Positions 1-7,387 are shown, numbered from the stretch's first letter. The stretch is DNA of 37,147 nucleotides from Candidatus Anammoxibacter sp. (GCA_021777055.1 JAIQZO010000074.1:1-37147), one strand, 5' to 3'. Made by a program: numbers and translations. The notes: generated from the letters alone by a model not told the origin.

Positions 1-114
1 CTAGAGACGTGTAAACTAAAAGGCAATAAGCTTGTAGATTTTCTACAAAATGTCTTGGTAACTCCAGACAATCAACTTCACAAAATCACAAAATCGCTAC
101 TTGACACCTCATAA
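1..114 (+). pseudogene. C-terminal fragment of a coding region, possibly transposase
   Basis: An open frame enters from the left window edge and stops at TAA 112-114, giving 37 codons with protein-like composition (LETCKLKGNKLVDFL near the start). The 'TCKLxGxxxxDFL' pattern recalls the C-terminal tail of IS66-type transposases, but this is recollection of a short motif. The start lies outside the window, so it may be an intact gene or a remnant. The next 100 bases show no clear insertion-sequence end. Confidence 0.35.
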
Positions 115-243
115 TCTGCATTAGGCAGCTTAACTGTTACATACAATTAAAAGCCAAACCACAAAAGAGGCAAAAAGTCCACTTGATTTTGAGTAAGCTT
201 TCTTGAATGTGTAAATCCAAATTAACTAAATGCATCCCTGACA

Positions 244-345
244 ATATAAAACATATAGCACAATCATTGTCTCTTGTCAACAAGAGTAAGATAGTCAGCT
301 GCTTTGCTTGTACGGGATTACACTACAAGGGTGTAAGGGGTTTTA
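244..345 (-). promoter_or_regulatory. Repeated promoter module, copy 1
   Basis: Read on the minus strand, an inverted repeat CTTGTA-N11-TACAAG (329-307) is followed after 26 bp by TTGACA (280-275), then after 17 bp by TATATG (257-252). ATTGTG lies just before the -10 box. Three other copies in the window share these spacings exactly. Transcription would run leftward toward position 1, where a short open frame with a hydrophobic stretch stops after about 32 codons, so the original target gene seems lost. The sigma-70 assignment is inference from box sequence and spacing. Confidence 0.6.
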
Positions 346-448
346 CTATCAGATATTGTCATCAGAACAAGAATCGTAACCGTGCACACTTCATAACATT
401 TTGTTTTAGGTATAGTTACATCGGTGGCACTATTTTTGAGGCGGTCAG

Positions 449-487
449 TTTTTTGAGAATCAATTTTTACCAATAATTCTCAAAAAA
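449..487. repeat. AT-rich inverted repeat (hairpin)
   Basis: TTTTTTGAGAAT (449-460) pairs with ATTCTCAAAAAA (476-487) around a loop of about 15 nt. The stem has an A/T run on each side, so it could act as a terminator in either direction. It recurs, slightly degraded, in the duplicate near 4400-4430. Confidence 0.5.
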
Positions 488-543
488 AGAATTAGTTTTT
501 TCAACTATATACTTATAATAGTAGGGCAATTATAAATTCAAGC

Positions 544-737
544 TTATCTTAGGAGTAGAGTTAGATTACCAATTGGGGCAAGCTCGGAGTCATTTCTTAA
601 CAGGTTGTCAGAAAGAGATCCGTCAAAGAAGAGTTTTGTCCCGCAGACCTTTACAATAGGGTTAACGGTTATGCATTTCGCAGTTGAACTACAATTTATA
701 ATATTCCGAATGTGATCCGCCCCCAGGTAAATTTGGG
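544..737 (-). pseudogene. Coding-like remnant, unrecognised
   Basis: On the minus strand a frame of about 63 codons runs without a stop from about 737 to TAA at 546-544. The translation is protein-like (contains KVCGTKLFFDGSLSDNLL), but it has no ATG and follows a TGA. I do not recognise the family. Its upstream end coincides with an imperfect inverted repeat (725-738 against 793-804). It may be the 3' end of a gene lost by rearrangement, or a chance open frame. Confidence 0.25.
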
Positions 738-893
738 GTCAAGTCAGCATTGTTAAGCATTGGTCAATCAAAGGAGTGGCACCAATTTTGTGCCCCATTT
801 ACCTACTTTTGACTTAAGCAACCGGGCGTTTGGAGCCTTGCGTGGCAGCCAATAAACAAGTAAAACGCCTGGTCCAACAAGTGGTTTATTGTA

Positions 894-1100
894 TCAGGCA
901 GTTTTGGCTAATATTTCTTGATATGAAAATTCAGATAACTCAGCATTTTTTTTTGCATGTTCTATTGTCATATTTACCAGGTTACCTTCTTGATCCAGAT
1001 CCAGGTATACATTTTCGCTAATTTCTTTAGTTTCAACGACATCGTTATTAGTAAATTCGACCAACGCGGTGTCGGTATCTGAGAAATATTTAACTTTCAT
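894..1100 (-). CDS. DUF2283 domain protein, copy A
   Basis: A 68-residue protein starting MKVKYFSDTDTALVEF and continuing with the DUF2283 pattern: KxxY near the start, a V-E-T-K-E-I core, then 'LDLDQEGNLVNMTIEHA'. DUF2283 proteins are small, of unknown function, and often lie next to other small genes in toxin-antitoxin-like pairs. I chose ATG 1100 over GTG 1106 because GGAAG lies about 9 nt upstream of the ATG and the upstream gene's TGA (1105-1103) ends there. Only three residues differ from copy B (N18S, E29G, L33V), so both copies have stayed intact although the partner gene upstream is broken in each. Confidence 0.7.
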   Translation of the reverse strand: MKVKYFSDTDTALVEFTNNDVVETKEISENVYLDLDQEGNLVNMTIEHAKKNAELSEFSYQEILAKTA

Positions 1101-1102
1101 TT

Positions 1103-1337
1103 TCACTTCTTCCGAAATGACCTGTCGTAAAAGGCATTATAAATGGTTTCGCTATCTTCCAGCAAGATAACTCTAAGAACCTTATCAATCTCTTCTATTC
1201 TTCCCCACAATTTTATCCGCCCATCTGCCTGATTAACCTTCCTGATCGGATTTTATCACTTTTTCAATCCACTGGTCTTTTATTAATTCTCTATCAGGTC
1301 TCTTTCTAGTATATTCAAAATACTGAGTTGTTTTCAT
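1103..1337 (-). pseudogene. Frameshifted small gene paired with DUF2283, copy A
   Basis: From ATG 1337 the translation reads MKTTQYFEYTRKRPDREL, then IKDQWIEKVIK, and hits TAA after a one-base loss in an A/T run near 1250. In the shifted frame it continues KVNQADGRIKLWGRIEE and ends ILLEDSETIYNAFYDRSF..., with TGA at 1105-1103. Joined, it is about 78 residues. Copy B (7025-7260) keeps the frame at this point, which shows that the base was lost here. Small proteins of this type often precede DUF2283 genes, possibly as the toxin-like partner; that role is inference. Function is unknown. Confidence 0.6.
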
Positions 1338-1464
1338 ACATTATTATACACTGCAAAAAAGTATGAGAAAAACATTTCATCAAATTTTCCCATCAAAATG
1401 TTTTCCAAATATCTATACTGGGACAAATTTGCTGACTGCCCAAAGATTTAGATTAGCCAATATT

Positions 1465-1830
1465 CTACATACCAGCAACCGCATTTCCCGGTTTTTCCGC
1501 TCCTTTAAATTTGAACACTTTTTTTACAAACCTGAACATCTTGATAAGAAACCATATGGAAAACAGGACAAATAGCGGGACCAGGATCATGATTGCCATA
1601 GGATTGTGCATGATTAAATATAATGCCCGACTACAAGTTCAAGGGAATTAGTAACAGGCTCGGGCATTGTGTTGATTGCCAAACTTGGTAGTGGCCTTGG
1701 TAAGGTGTGAATCCAGGGCAACCGTATCGGCGAAAAGGGTCATTATTACCTGTATCACCGGGCCCATTTCAGTGCCAGCAGCATACCCTAACAGTGATCC
1801 TGCCAATGGTCTGATAAAAAAAACACACTG
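1465..1830 (-). pseudogene. DUF4126 fragment 1
   Basis: This is the C-terminal half of the DUF4126 membrane protein encoded intact at 7388-7999. The minus-strand translation contains FIRPLAGSLLGYAAGTE and MGPVIQVIMTLFA. A deletion of about 20 bp in the segment corresponding to 'VTNSVASVAEDATV' then shifts the frame. Upstream of the surviving part is unrelated sequence (about 1825-1930) that also flanks fragment 2 near 6540-6645. Fragments 1 and 2 therefore descend from one already truncated ancestor. Confidence 0.7.
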
Positions 1831-1935
1831 TGGACGCATCTGACCATTTGACATTTAAAAACCACCGTTTAGGCTACATTATTTTAAACTGGTAAATTTT
1901 GTCTATTAGACAGACATATCCCCAAATTGCCGCCG

Positions 1936-2205
1936 TCAACTTGATTCACTTGATGTATGTAATTTATTATTCAATTTCACACTTTCTTGATATAGTAGTT
2001 CTGGATCTAAATCCAAACTATTACTCCACTCAATAGAATCAAATTTCACTTTTACCGTGTTAAACAAAGAAGGATCTTTTAATTCAGAGAATTTCCCTAT
2101 GTTTAGATACGGAGACACATCAAAAACCCGCTTTTCTTCATTTTCAAATATCAATAGTAATTTGTATCCGTCTAAGGGTTTTACATCTTTTACAGATAAA
2201 TACAT
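1936..2205 (-). CDS. DUF2442 domain protein
   Basis: An 89-residue protein (MYLSVKDVKPLDGYKLLLIF...) with the DUF2442 layout: an N-terminal strand ending DGYKL, a 'F-DVSPYL' segment, 'LKDPSLFNTVKV' and 'IEWSNSLDLDPELLY' near the end. The family has no proven biochemical role; its genes nearly always follow a DUF4160 gene, and the pair is suspected of being toxin-antitoxin-like. Here it lies 11 nt downstream of the DUF4160 gene on the same strand. The C-terminal tail NNKLHTSSESS is longer than usual. Confidence 0.75.
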   Translation of the reverse strand: MYLSVKDVKPLDGYKLLLIFENEEKRVFDVSPYLNIGKFSELKDPSLFNTVKVKFDSIEWSNSLDLDPELLYQESVKLNNKLHTSSESS

Positions 2206-2216
2206 ATCTACCTCTT

Positions 2217-2483
2217 TTATTTTAATGGTTCTATCTTGAAAGGAAGTTCACCTTTAGATGCCAACACCCAATCGGCAAGTAACTCTTCTTTGTGTATTTC
2301 CGCCCATGCTAATGTTAATTTCATTTGTTTTGTAGGCAATTTACCTTCCTTTAATTCGCAAGCATTTATATCAATAATAGCTTTGGCGTCTTGATAATAT
2401 GCATGAAAATGCGGAGGATTATGCTCTTTTGGAGAACAGTACATTCTAATTATTATTCCGTAAAACATAGAAATAGTAGGCAT
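2217..2483 (-). CDS. DUF4160 domain protein
   Basis: An 88-residue protein with the hallmark DUF4160 pattern: MPTISMFYGIIIRMYCS, then 'EHNPPHFHAYYQD', a 'ELKEGKLPTKQMKL' helix and 'WAEIHKEELLADW' near the C-terminus. The conserved histidines of the HxxxPHFHAxY segment are present. It is the first gene of a two-gene unit with DUF2442. Biochemical function is unknown. A second copy of the same pair, in ruins, lies at 3372-4691. Confidence 0.8.
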   Translation of the reverse strand: MPTISMFYGIIIRMYCSPKEHNPPHFHAYYQDAKAIIDINACELKEGKLPTKQMKLTLAWAEIHKEELLADWVLASKGELPFKIEPLK

Positions 2484-2690
2484 CTTACTCTCTGATCTAT
2501 TTGATTGTATATTTATTAAACAGCCAAATTATTGTTGTATTGTAATAACAATTATTTAAAATCCATTACCGTTCCTCTTCTAACTTTTTTCTTCAGGTTT
2601 CTTTTTATTTCCCAACAAGAGATTTTCTAAATATTATCGCTGTAGTAATCTTGCAAACTGCTCCTAAACGTTTTAGTTAACCAGTATTAT

Positions 2691-2793
2691 CTAGTACCAA
2701 CAACCACGTCTCCCGGCCTTCCTGCTCTTTTAAATTTGAACATCTTTTTTACAAACCTGAACATTTTAGAAACCATATAGAAAACAGAACAAA
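2691..2793 (-). pseudogene. DUF4126 fragment 4 (3' end only)
   Basis: About 100 bp match the last codons of the DUF4126 gene at 7388-7490, with several small deletions, for example around 'acctgaacattttagaaacc'. The sequence further left (about 2617-2690) also resembles the flank of the copy near 6150-6212. The fragment abuts the 3' end of the higA-like gene, so it marks a recombination junction. Confidence 0.6.
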
Positions 2794-2794
2794 T

Positions 2795-3136
2795 TCAATG
2801 CACCATCGCTGTTTTGTTTTTTTCATTGAAGTTTACTTCAACTGCGTGAACAGTTTTCCAGTCAGAAGAACTATTGGCTATTTTCCATAAATCATAATTT
2901 CGTTGTAAATTTAGCCAACTCTCCGGGGTTGTATTTGGAAAAGCTTGAGACAATCTTAATGCTATTTCTGGTGTAACACATCTACGTTCATTAATAATAG
3001 CCGAAATTACTTTGCGTGAGACCCCAAGAATTTCAGCAAATTTGGTAATCGTTAAAGATAATGGTTTTAAATATAACGTTTCCAAGATAATTCCTGGATG
3101 TTTTGGGCATCTCTTTCGTTCTTTCATACTTTTCAT
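2795..3136 (-). CDS. higA: HigA-type antitoxin, XRE family, orphan
   Basis: The protein has the HigA core: KRCPKHPGIILETLYLKPL, then a helix-turn-helix 'TKFAEILGVSRKVISAIINERRCVTPEIALRL', then 'FPNTTPESWLNLQRNYDLW'. HigA proteins bind DNA and repress the higBA operon while neutralising the mRNA-cleaving toxin HigB. I chose ATG 3136 (113 residues) because AAGGTG lies about 9 nt upstream; a GTG at 3148 would add four residues. The 230 bases upstream contain no HigB-like sequence that I can see, so this is a solitary antitoxin. Confidence 0.75.
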   Translation of the reverse strand: MKSMKERKRCPKHPGIILETLYLKPLSLTITKFAEILGVSRKVISAIINERRCVTPEIALRLSQAFPNTTPESWLNLQRNYDLWKIANSSSDWKTVHAVEVNFNEKNKTAMVH

Positions 3137-3371
3137 ATCACTAAACACCTTTTACCTATCTATTCTTTTATCATTTTTTCATATTAGTTCCAGTTGAGAA
3201 GCGCGCCCAAAGCGACACTACCTAACAGATTGTTGGTAGACCTTCTGACAAAAGAGATGATTCATAAAATTGAGCTCACTTCAACCAGACGTTAGCTACC
3301 GTACGCAGCAATCAACTTTTTAATAAGGAGCATGGTTTTCTCATGTCAACTTAACTAAATAGTCATGAAGA

Positions 3372-3611
3372 TTATACTGATTTGCCAATTTCATAAAGAA
3401 AATCTGGCGAAAAATCAGCATTATTTGGCCAAATAATAGTATCTATGTTCTTATTTACGGTAACTGATTTGAAGTATGAAGTATCATTTAAAGGTTCAAA
3501 TATTTCACCTTCAAGATATGGCTGTAAATCGACGACCTTCCACTCTTTGTTTTCAAATTTTATTTTTTATTTATAATTCTCAACATAAGTTACATCTGCT
3601 ACCCAATGCAT
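3372..3611 (-). pseudogene. DUF2442 gene with an in-frame stop
   Basis: From ATG 3611, preceded by GGAGG at 5 nt, the frame reads MHWVADVTYVENYK-stop, then KIKFENKEWKVVDLQPYLEGE, 'LNDTSYFKSVTVN', 'TIIWPNNADFSPDFLYEIGKSV' and TAA at 3374-3372. This is a full-length DUF2442 of 79 residues interrupted only by TAA at codon 15, probably a former TTA (Leu). The good ribosome site and otherwise clean frame suggest recent inactivation. Its DUF4160 partner upstream has been split by repeats. Confidence 0.65.
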
Positions 3612-3643
3612 AATAACCTCCTAAATTAAAGGATCAATTTTTT

Positions 3644-3949
3644 GTAAGTTCAAACTGATTTCAGAGAAAATGGTTTTCTCTAAAAACAAAAGTCCCGTAT
3701 GGGACGATTGAAGTTAGCCCATAGCGTAAGCTATGGGAACTAATTGTAAGCAAATAAGCCCAGTTAGGGGCGACAGAAAGATACACGTCAAATAATATGA
3801 ATAGAAACATCTTGATAACAAAACATTTCTGTCGCTCCTAACGGAGCTTATTTGGCCCAGGATATCATCATATACCCACAGCTAACGCAGTGGGCTAACT
3901 TCGTTTGCCCCTATCGGGGCTATGGTTTCTGAAATCAGTTTGAGCTTAC
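3644..3949. mobile_element. 306-bp palindromic MITE/REP-like element
   Basis: The ends are 22-bp inverted repeats (3644-3665 and 3928-3949) differing at one base. Inside are two more nested pairs: one beginning AAGTTAGCCCA and ending TGGGCTAACTT, and one beginning CAAATAAGC...GCGACAGAAA with its complement TTTCTGTCGC...GCTTATTTG. The whole 306 bp could therefore fold into one long imperfect hairpin. No transposase is encoded, so movement would need an enzyme in trans. RAYT-linked REP elements look similar; that link is inference. Confidence 0.6.
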
Positions 3950-4000
3950 GTTTATTTTATCTCATCTATTTTTCTTTTAGACATATTTCCCGCTTAAGGA

Positions 4001-4048
4001 GGAGCATGGCTGGGGTCAAACCTGGGAGCATGGCTGGGGTCAAACCTG
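4001..4048. repeat. Perfect 24-bp tandem duplication
   Basis: Two identical 24-bp units (4001-4024 and 4025-4048) beginning GGAGCATGGCTGGGG and ending TCAAACCTG. They lie just right of the 306-bp palindrome, inside the composite that breaks the DUF4160 gene. Exact identity points to recent slippage. Confidence 0.75.
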
Positions 4049-4149
4049 CTTTATTGACAAACGTGCCATTTGCAAAGCCAACGCGTCTTATCAATAGATT
4101 AGGTTTAACATCTTAAGTAAAGGTCAAATTTCTGATCCATTTTAGCATG

Positions 4150-4493
4150 CTACTGTAAACCATAATTAACATACTTCGTTCCTAATAATATAAGACATAT
4201 AGCACAATCTTTGCTGATTGTCAACCAGAGTAAAACAGTCTGCAGTTATACTTGTAAGGGATATCACCACAAAGGTGTAAGGGGTTTAACTGCAAATATT
4301 GTCATCAGAACAAAAATTGTAACCGCGCACACTCCATAACATCTTGCTCTAGATATACTTACATCGGCGGCACTATTTTTAAGACGGTCAGTTGTTTGAG
4401 AATCAATTTTTGCCAATAATTCTCAAAAAAAAATAGTTTTTCTAACTATAAATTTATAATAGAAAGACAATTATAAGTTCAACCTGATTTTAG
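4150..4493. repeat. Direct duplication of about 340 bp, copy 2
   Basis: It matches 208-555 in the same orientation, with the promoter module at the left and the AT-rich hairpin near 4400-4430. It sits inside the 945-bp composite between the halves of the DUF4160 pseudogene, so it arrived in, or was trapped by, that rearrangement. Confidence 0.6.
4188..4290 (-). promoter_or_regulatory. Repeated promoter module, copy 2
   Basis: On the minus strand: inverted repeat TTTGTG-N11-TACAAG (4273-4251, one half degraded), 26 bp, TTGACA (4224-4219), 17 bp, TATATG (4201-4196). The next gene-like sequence in that direction is the broken DUF2442 at 3372-3611, with the 306-bp palindrome between, so this copy probably drives nothing useful now. 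Confidence 0.55.
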
Positions 4494-4546
4494 GAATTGG
4501 ATAACTGTTTGCATAGGCATGACGTTTACACTGCGAATAATCTGTT

Positions 4547-4588
4547 GTAAGTTCAAACTGTTTTCAGAGAAAAGCAGTTTGAACTTAC
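4547..4588. mobile_element. 42-bp palindrome with the same ends as the 306-bp element
   Basis: GTAAGTTCAAACTG (4547-4560) and its exact complement (4575-4588) flank a 14-nt loop. The arm equals the terminal 14 bases of the element at 3644. This is best read as an internally deleted copy of that element. Together the two copies bound the 3644-4588 insertion with inverted outer ends. Confidence 0.6.
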
Positions 4589-4733
4589 CTTTGGCCTTTT
4601 GATAATATGCATGAAAATGCGATAGATTATGCTCTTTAGGAGAACAGCACATTCTAATTGTTATTCCGTAAAACATAGAAAGAATAAACATCCTTCCCTC
4701 TGCTTATTTGATTGTATATTTATGGAACAATTC

Positions 4734-6029
4734 TTATTGCAATTCTCTCCATCCTGATATAACTCTCGCAAACTCTTCCTGAAACGCCGGCCGTTTAATG
4801 TTTTGCATCTTTATCGGCAATGCATAATTTCGCCAATCTTCCGGTGTTTTCATCACATCTACAAATAAATGTTGTACCCTCTTTACTGCCATAGCTTTAT
4901 CTTTGTACTCTTTTCTGGGCACCGAAACATTGAGGTTTCCGGCTAACAATTTATAAAAGTTTAATATATCTTTTGGATATTTATCTTCCAGATCAGAGGC
5001 TGCAGATAAGATATCAGAACTACCAAAATAGTAATAACTTTTATCACTGCAGATCTTTCTAAAACATTGAATGGCTTTCTCAAACTCTTTACGATAAATA
5101 AGGATTTTCAGTGTACCAACATCATCATTCTTCTCTAATTTTTCAACAACTTGCGGCTCATATATTTTCCATTCTTTGGCAGAACACGCTTTCTTGAAAT
5201 CCTTATATGAAGAAAGTGTTAAACACTCCGTTTTCTGAGAAAAAAGGTAATCAAGGTACGTACCACGATCACCGGACTCTTTTGCCCTTTCAGCAAGAAA
5301 CATCCTTAGGTCATCCATTCTTCCTTCGGCAACATTCATCCCCTTTTTTGCCGTATCCATCGCTTTATCTTTTTCATCGTTTTCCCAGTAGAAAGTTGCA
5401 AGATCATAATAGTCATTACCATACCTCATCTTAAGGGCCCGCAACTGCAAATATTTCTCTGAATCTCCAATCCTTTTATAAACACGCCTGGCATGTTCCA
5501 TTGCCCAATCACCATTAAGTACCTCAAAATGTTTAGCCAAATAACGTAAATCGTTATCGTTTTTACATGTCGCGTATGCAACATCGTATAGCAGGTCATC
5601 CATTCCGGCATTTCCACTTTTTATATAGCGCAAAATATCTTCCAATAACTCTTCACTGTCATCTTTAGTTAATATTGTATTCCCTAATAAATCACAGAGA
5701 TCACATAATTTGTCTCCAACCTCTTGCTCTTGACCATAATCTCCACCACCATATTCATCAAGCTCAGATAGTTCAAACTCCACCTCATACCAAAGCGAAA
5801 GTGCGGCGGAAGATTCTGCTGTCCGCTTCAGATCATTATCTATATCAACCCTATTTTTAAGTGCATTAAGACATCGTCGTTTAATTGAATTATCTGATGC
5901 AGCCAATTCAAGGATAAGTTTTGCCAAATCTTCTTTTTCCGCAGAATTTAGAAGAGCAACAAGCGGCTGTTTATTTATTTTATCTTGTAGTTTTTTCATC
6001 GGAACCTTTTTTTTTACTTTATTATTCAT
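4734..6029 (-). CDS. Helical-repeat protein, DUF6880-like
   Basis: A 431-residue, highly charged, predicted soluble protein with no signal peptide. The N-terminus (about residues 11-60: 'LQDKINKQPLVALLNSAEKEDLAKLILELAASDNSIKRRCL') resembles the opening of DUF6880 proteins. The rest is a series of helical TPR-like segments, and the C-terminal 60 residues resemble the tail of SWIM-zinc-finger-associated proteins, though no zinc-binding cysteines are seen. The first ATG is 6029, but an in-frame ATG at 5999 (residue 11) has AAGG 5 nt upstream and may be the true start. It is the only long intact gene in the repeat island. Function is unknown; the family call rests on resemblance. Confidence 0.5.
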   Translation of the reverse strand: MNNKVKKKVPMKKLQDKINKQPLVALLNSAEKEDLAKLILELAASDNSIKRRCLNALKNRVDIDNDLKRTAESSAALSLWYEVEFELSELDEYGGGDYGQEQEVGDKLCDLCDLLGNTILTKDDSEELLEDILRYIKSGNAGMDDLLYDVAYATCKNDNDLRYLAKHFEVLNGDWAMEHARRVYKRIGDSEKYLQLRALKMRYGNDYYDLATFYWENDEKDKAMDTAKKGMNVAEGRMDDLRMFLAERAKESGDRGTYLDYLFSQKTECLTLSSYKDFKKACSAKEWKIYEPQVVEKLEKNDDVGTLKILIYRKEFEKAIQCFRKICSDKSYYYFGSSDILSAASDLEDKYPKDILNFYKLLAGNLNVSVPRKEYKDKAMAVKRVQHLFVDVMKTPEDWRNYALPIKMQNIKRPAFQEEFARVISGWRELQ

Positions 6030-6211
6030 CTGTTTATATTCTTGTGTTTATTTATACTTTGTTGGCCCAAAGACAGATTTCAATCGTCCTTGAAATATAT
6101 GACCATTCCTTTAACGATTTTTATAGTACTCATAATTACAAGAATCCTACTATATTTTTTATCGCTGAAGCAGTCATGCAAACTGCTCCAAGACGTTTAG
6201 ATTCACCAATA

Positions 6212-6535
6212 TTAATGACCAGCAACCGCATTTTCAGGCTTTTCCGCTCCTTTAAATTTGAACACCTTTTTTACAAATCTAAACATCTTGATAAGGAACC
6301 ATATGGAAAACAGGACAAATAGCGGAACCAGGATCATAATTACCATGGGATTGTGCATGATTAAATATAATGCCCCGATTACAGTTGCATCCACTGCTAC
6401 ACTTGCAACGGAATTGGTAACAGGCTCGGGTATTGTGTTGATAGCCAGACGGGTAGTTGCCTTGGTAAGGTGTGAACCCAGGGCAATCGTACCGGCGAAA
6501 AGGGTCATTATTACCTGTATCACCGGGCCCATTTC
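6212..6535 (-). pseudogene. DUF4126 fragment 2
   Basis: This is the last 105 or so residues of the DUF4126 protein, from MGPVIQVIMTLFA to 'KGAEKPENAVAGH', in a frame that is still open. The N-terminal half is missing. Upstream (6536-6645) is the same unrelated tail that flanks fragment 1 (about 1825-1930). An ATG exists at the truncation point (6532), so a shortened membrane protein could in principle be made, but there is no evident ribosome site. Confidence 0.65.
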
Positions 6536-6815
6536 AAATCACACTGGGGACGCATCTGACCATTTGACATTTAAAAACCATCGTTTAGGCTACATTATGT
6601 TAAGCTGCTACAAAATGTTGATTGGTCAGATACCTCCACAAATAGCCTATCCCATTTTCTTGATAATAAGCGATAAGAAAGGAACAAATATAACATAGCG
6701 ATCTTGCGCCAAAAGAAAAGTTTCCAGAAATTGCGTGCAACAACCGGGAGTTGGTACTGCTTACGGTAGCCAACAAAACAAGTGAATTGCCTGGTTCGAC
6801 AAGTTGTTTATTGTA

Positions 6816-7022
6816 TTAGGCTGTTTTGGCTAATATTTCTTGATATGAGAATTCAGATAACTCCGCATTTTTCTTTGCATGTTCTATTGTCATATTTACA
6901 AGGTTACCTTCTTGATCCAGATCTACGTACACATTTCCGCTAATTTCTTTGGTTTCAACGACATCGTTACTAGTAAATTCAACCAATGCGGTGTCGGTAT
7001 CTGAGAAATATTTAACTTTCAT
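6816..7022 (-). CDS. DUF2283 domain protein, copy B
   Basis: A 68-residue protein, MKVKYFSDTDTALVEFTS..., identical to the protein at 894-1100 except at three positions (18, 29 and 33). The start is ATG 7022, placed to match the family N-terminus; a longer frame back to 7073 only reads into the preceding pseudogene because that gene lost its stop by frameshift. Function is unknown. Confidence 0.7.
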   Translation of the reverse strand: MKVKYFSDTDTALVEFTSNDVVETKEISGNVYVDLDQEGNLVNMTIEHAKKNAELSEFSYQEILAKTA

Positions 7023-7024
7023 TT

Positions 7025-7260
7025 TCACTTCTCCGAAATGACCTGTCGTAAAAGGCATTATGAATGGTTTCACTATCTTCTAGCAAAATAACTCTAAGAA
7101 CTTTATTAGCCCCTTCTATTCTTCACCACAATTTCACACGTCCATCTGCTTGATTAACCTTCCTGATCGGATTTTTTATCACGTTTTCAATCCACTCGTC
7201 TTTTATTTATTCTCTATCAGGTCTCTTTCTAGTATATTCAAAATACTGAGTTGTTTTCAT
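7025..7260 (-). pseudogene. Small gene paired with DUF2283, copy B, two nonsense mutations
   Basis: From ATG 7260 it reads MKTTQYFEYTRKRPDRE-stop, then IKDEWIENVIKNPIRKV, then NQADGRVKLW-stop, then 'RIEGANKVLRVILLEDSETIHNAFYDRSF'. The frame is continuous where copy A is shifted, but TAA replaces a Leu codon and TGA follows the Trp. One base is also lost at the 3' end relative to copy A, fusing the frame toward DUF2283. Copies A and B therefore carry different lesions in the same gene. Confidence 0.6.
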
Positions 7261-7387
7261 ACATTATTATACACTGCAAAAAAGTATGAGAAAAACATTT
7301 CATCATATTTCCCATCAAAAGGTTTTCCAAATATCTATACTGGGACAAATTTGCTGACTGCTCCAAAGATTTAGATTAGCCAATATT

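Larger units (their letters stand above)
208..555. repeat. Direct duplication of about 340 bp, copy 1
   Basis: This stretch aligns by eye with about 4150-4493 in the same orientation. It contains a copy of the four-member promoter module and, further right, an AT-rich hairpin. The two copies have drifted by many substitutions, so the duplication is not recent. No convincing gene lies inside. Confidence 0.6.
822..1830. repeat. Segmental duplication of about 1 kb, copy A
   Basis: This block matches about 6745-7755 in the same orientation, base for base over long stretches. It includes a DUF2283 gene, the broken gene upstream of it, an intergenic spacer and the 3' part of a DUF4126 gene. Copy B keeps the whole DUF4126 gene and copy A only a fragment, so copy A is the derived or more decayed one. 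Confidence 0.75.
3626..4691 (-). pseudogene. DUF4160 gene split by a 945-bp repeat composite
   Basis: The N-terminal part (ATG 4691 down to about 4589) reads MFILSMFYGITIRMCCSP, then 'EHNLSHFHAYYQKAKG', matching the intact gene at 2217-2483. The frame then enters the palindrome at 4547-4588. A possible C-terminal tail (KKIDPLI-stop, compare FKIEPLK-stop) is at about 3643-3626, just before the DUF2442 ribosome site. About 48 central residues are missing. The gene was therefore broken by insertion plus deletion. The N-terminal match is clear; the tail match rests on a few residues. Confidence 0.55.

Noticed and set aside
7023..7073. Longer N-terminus for DUF2283 copy B
   Set aside because: The extra codons are the 3' end of the upstream pseudogene, joined by a one-base loss.
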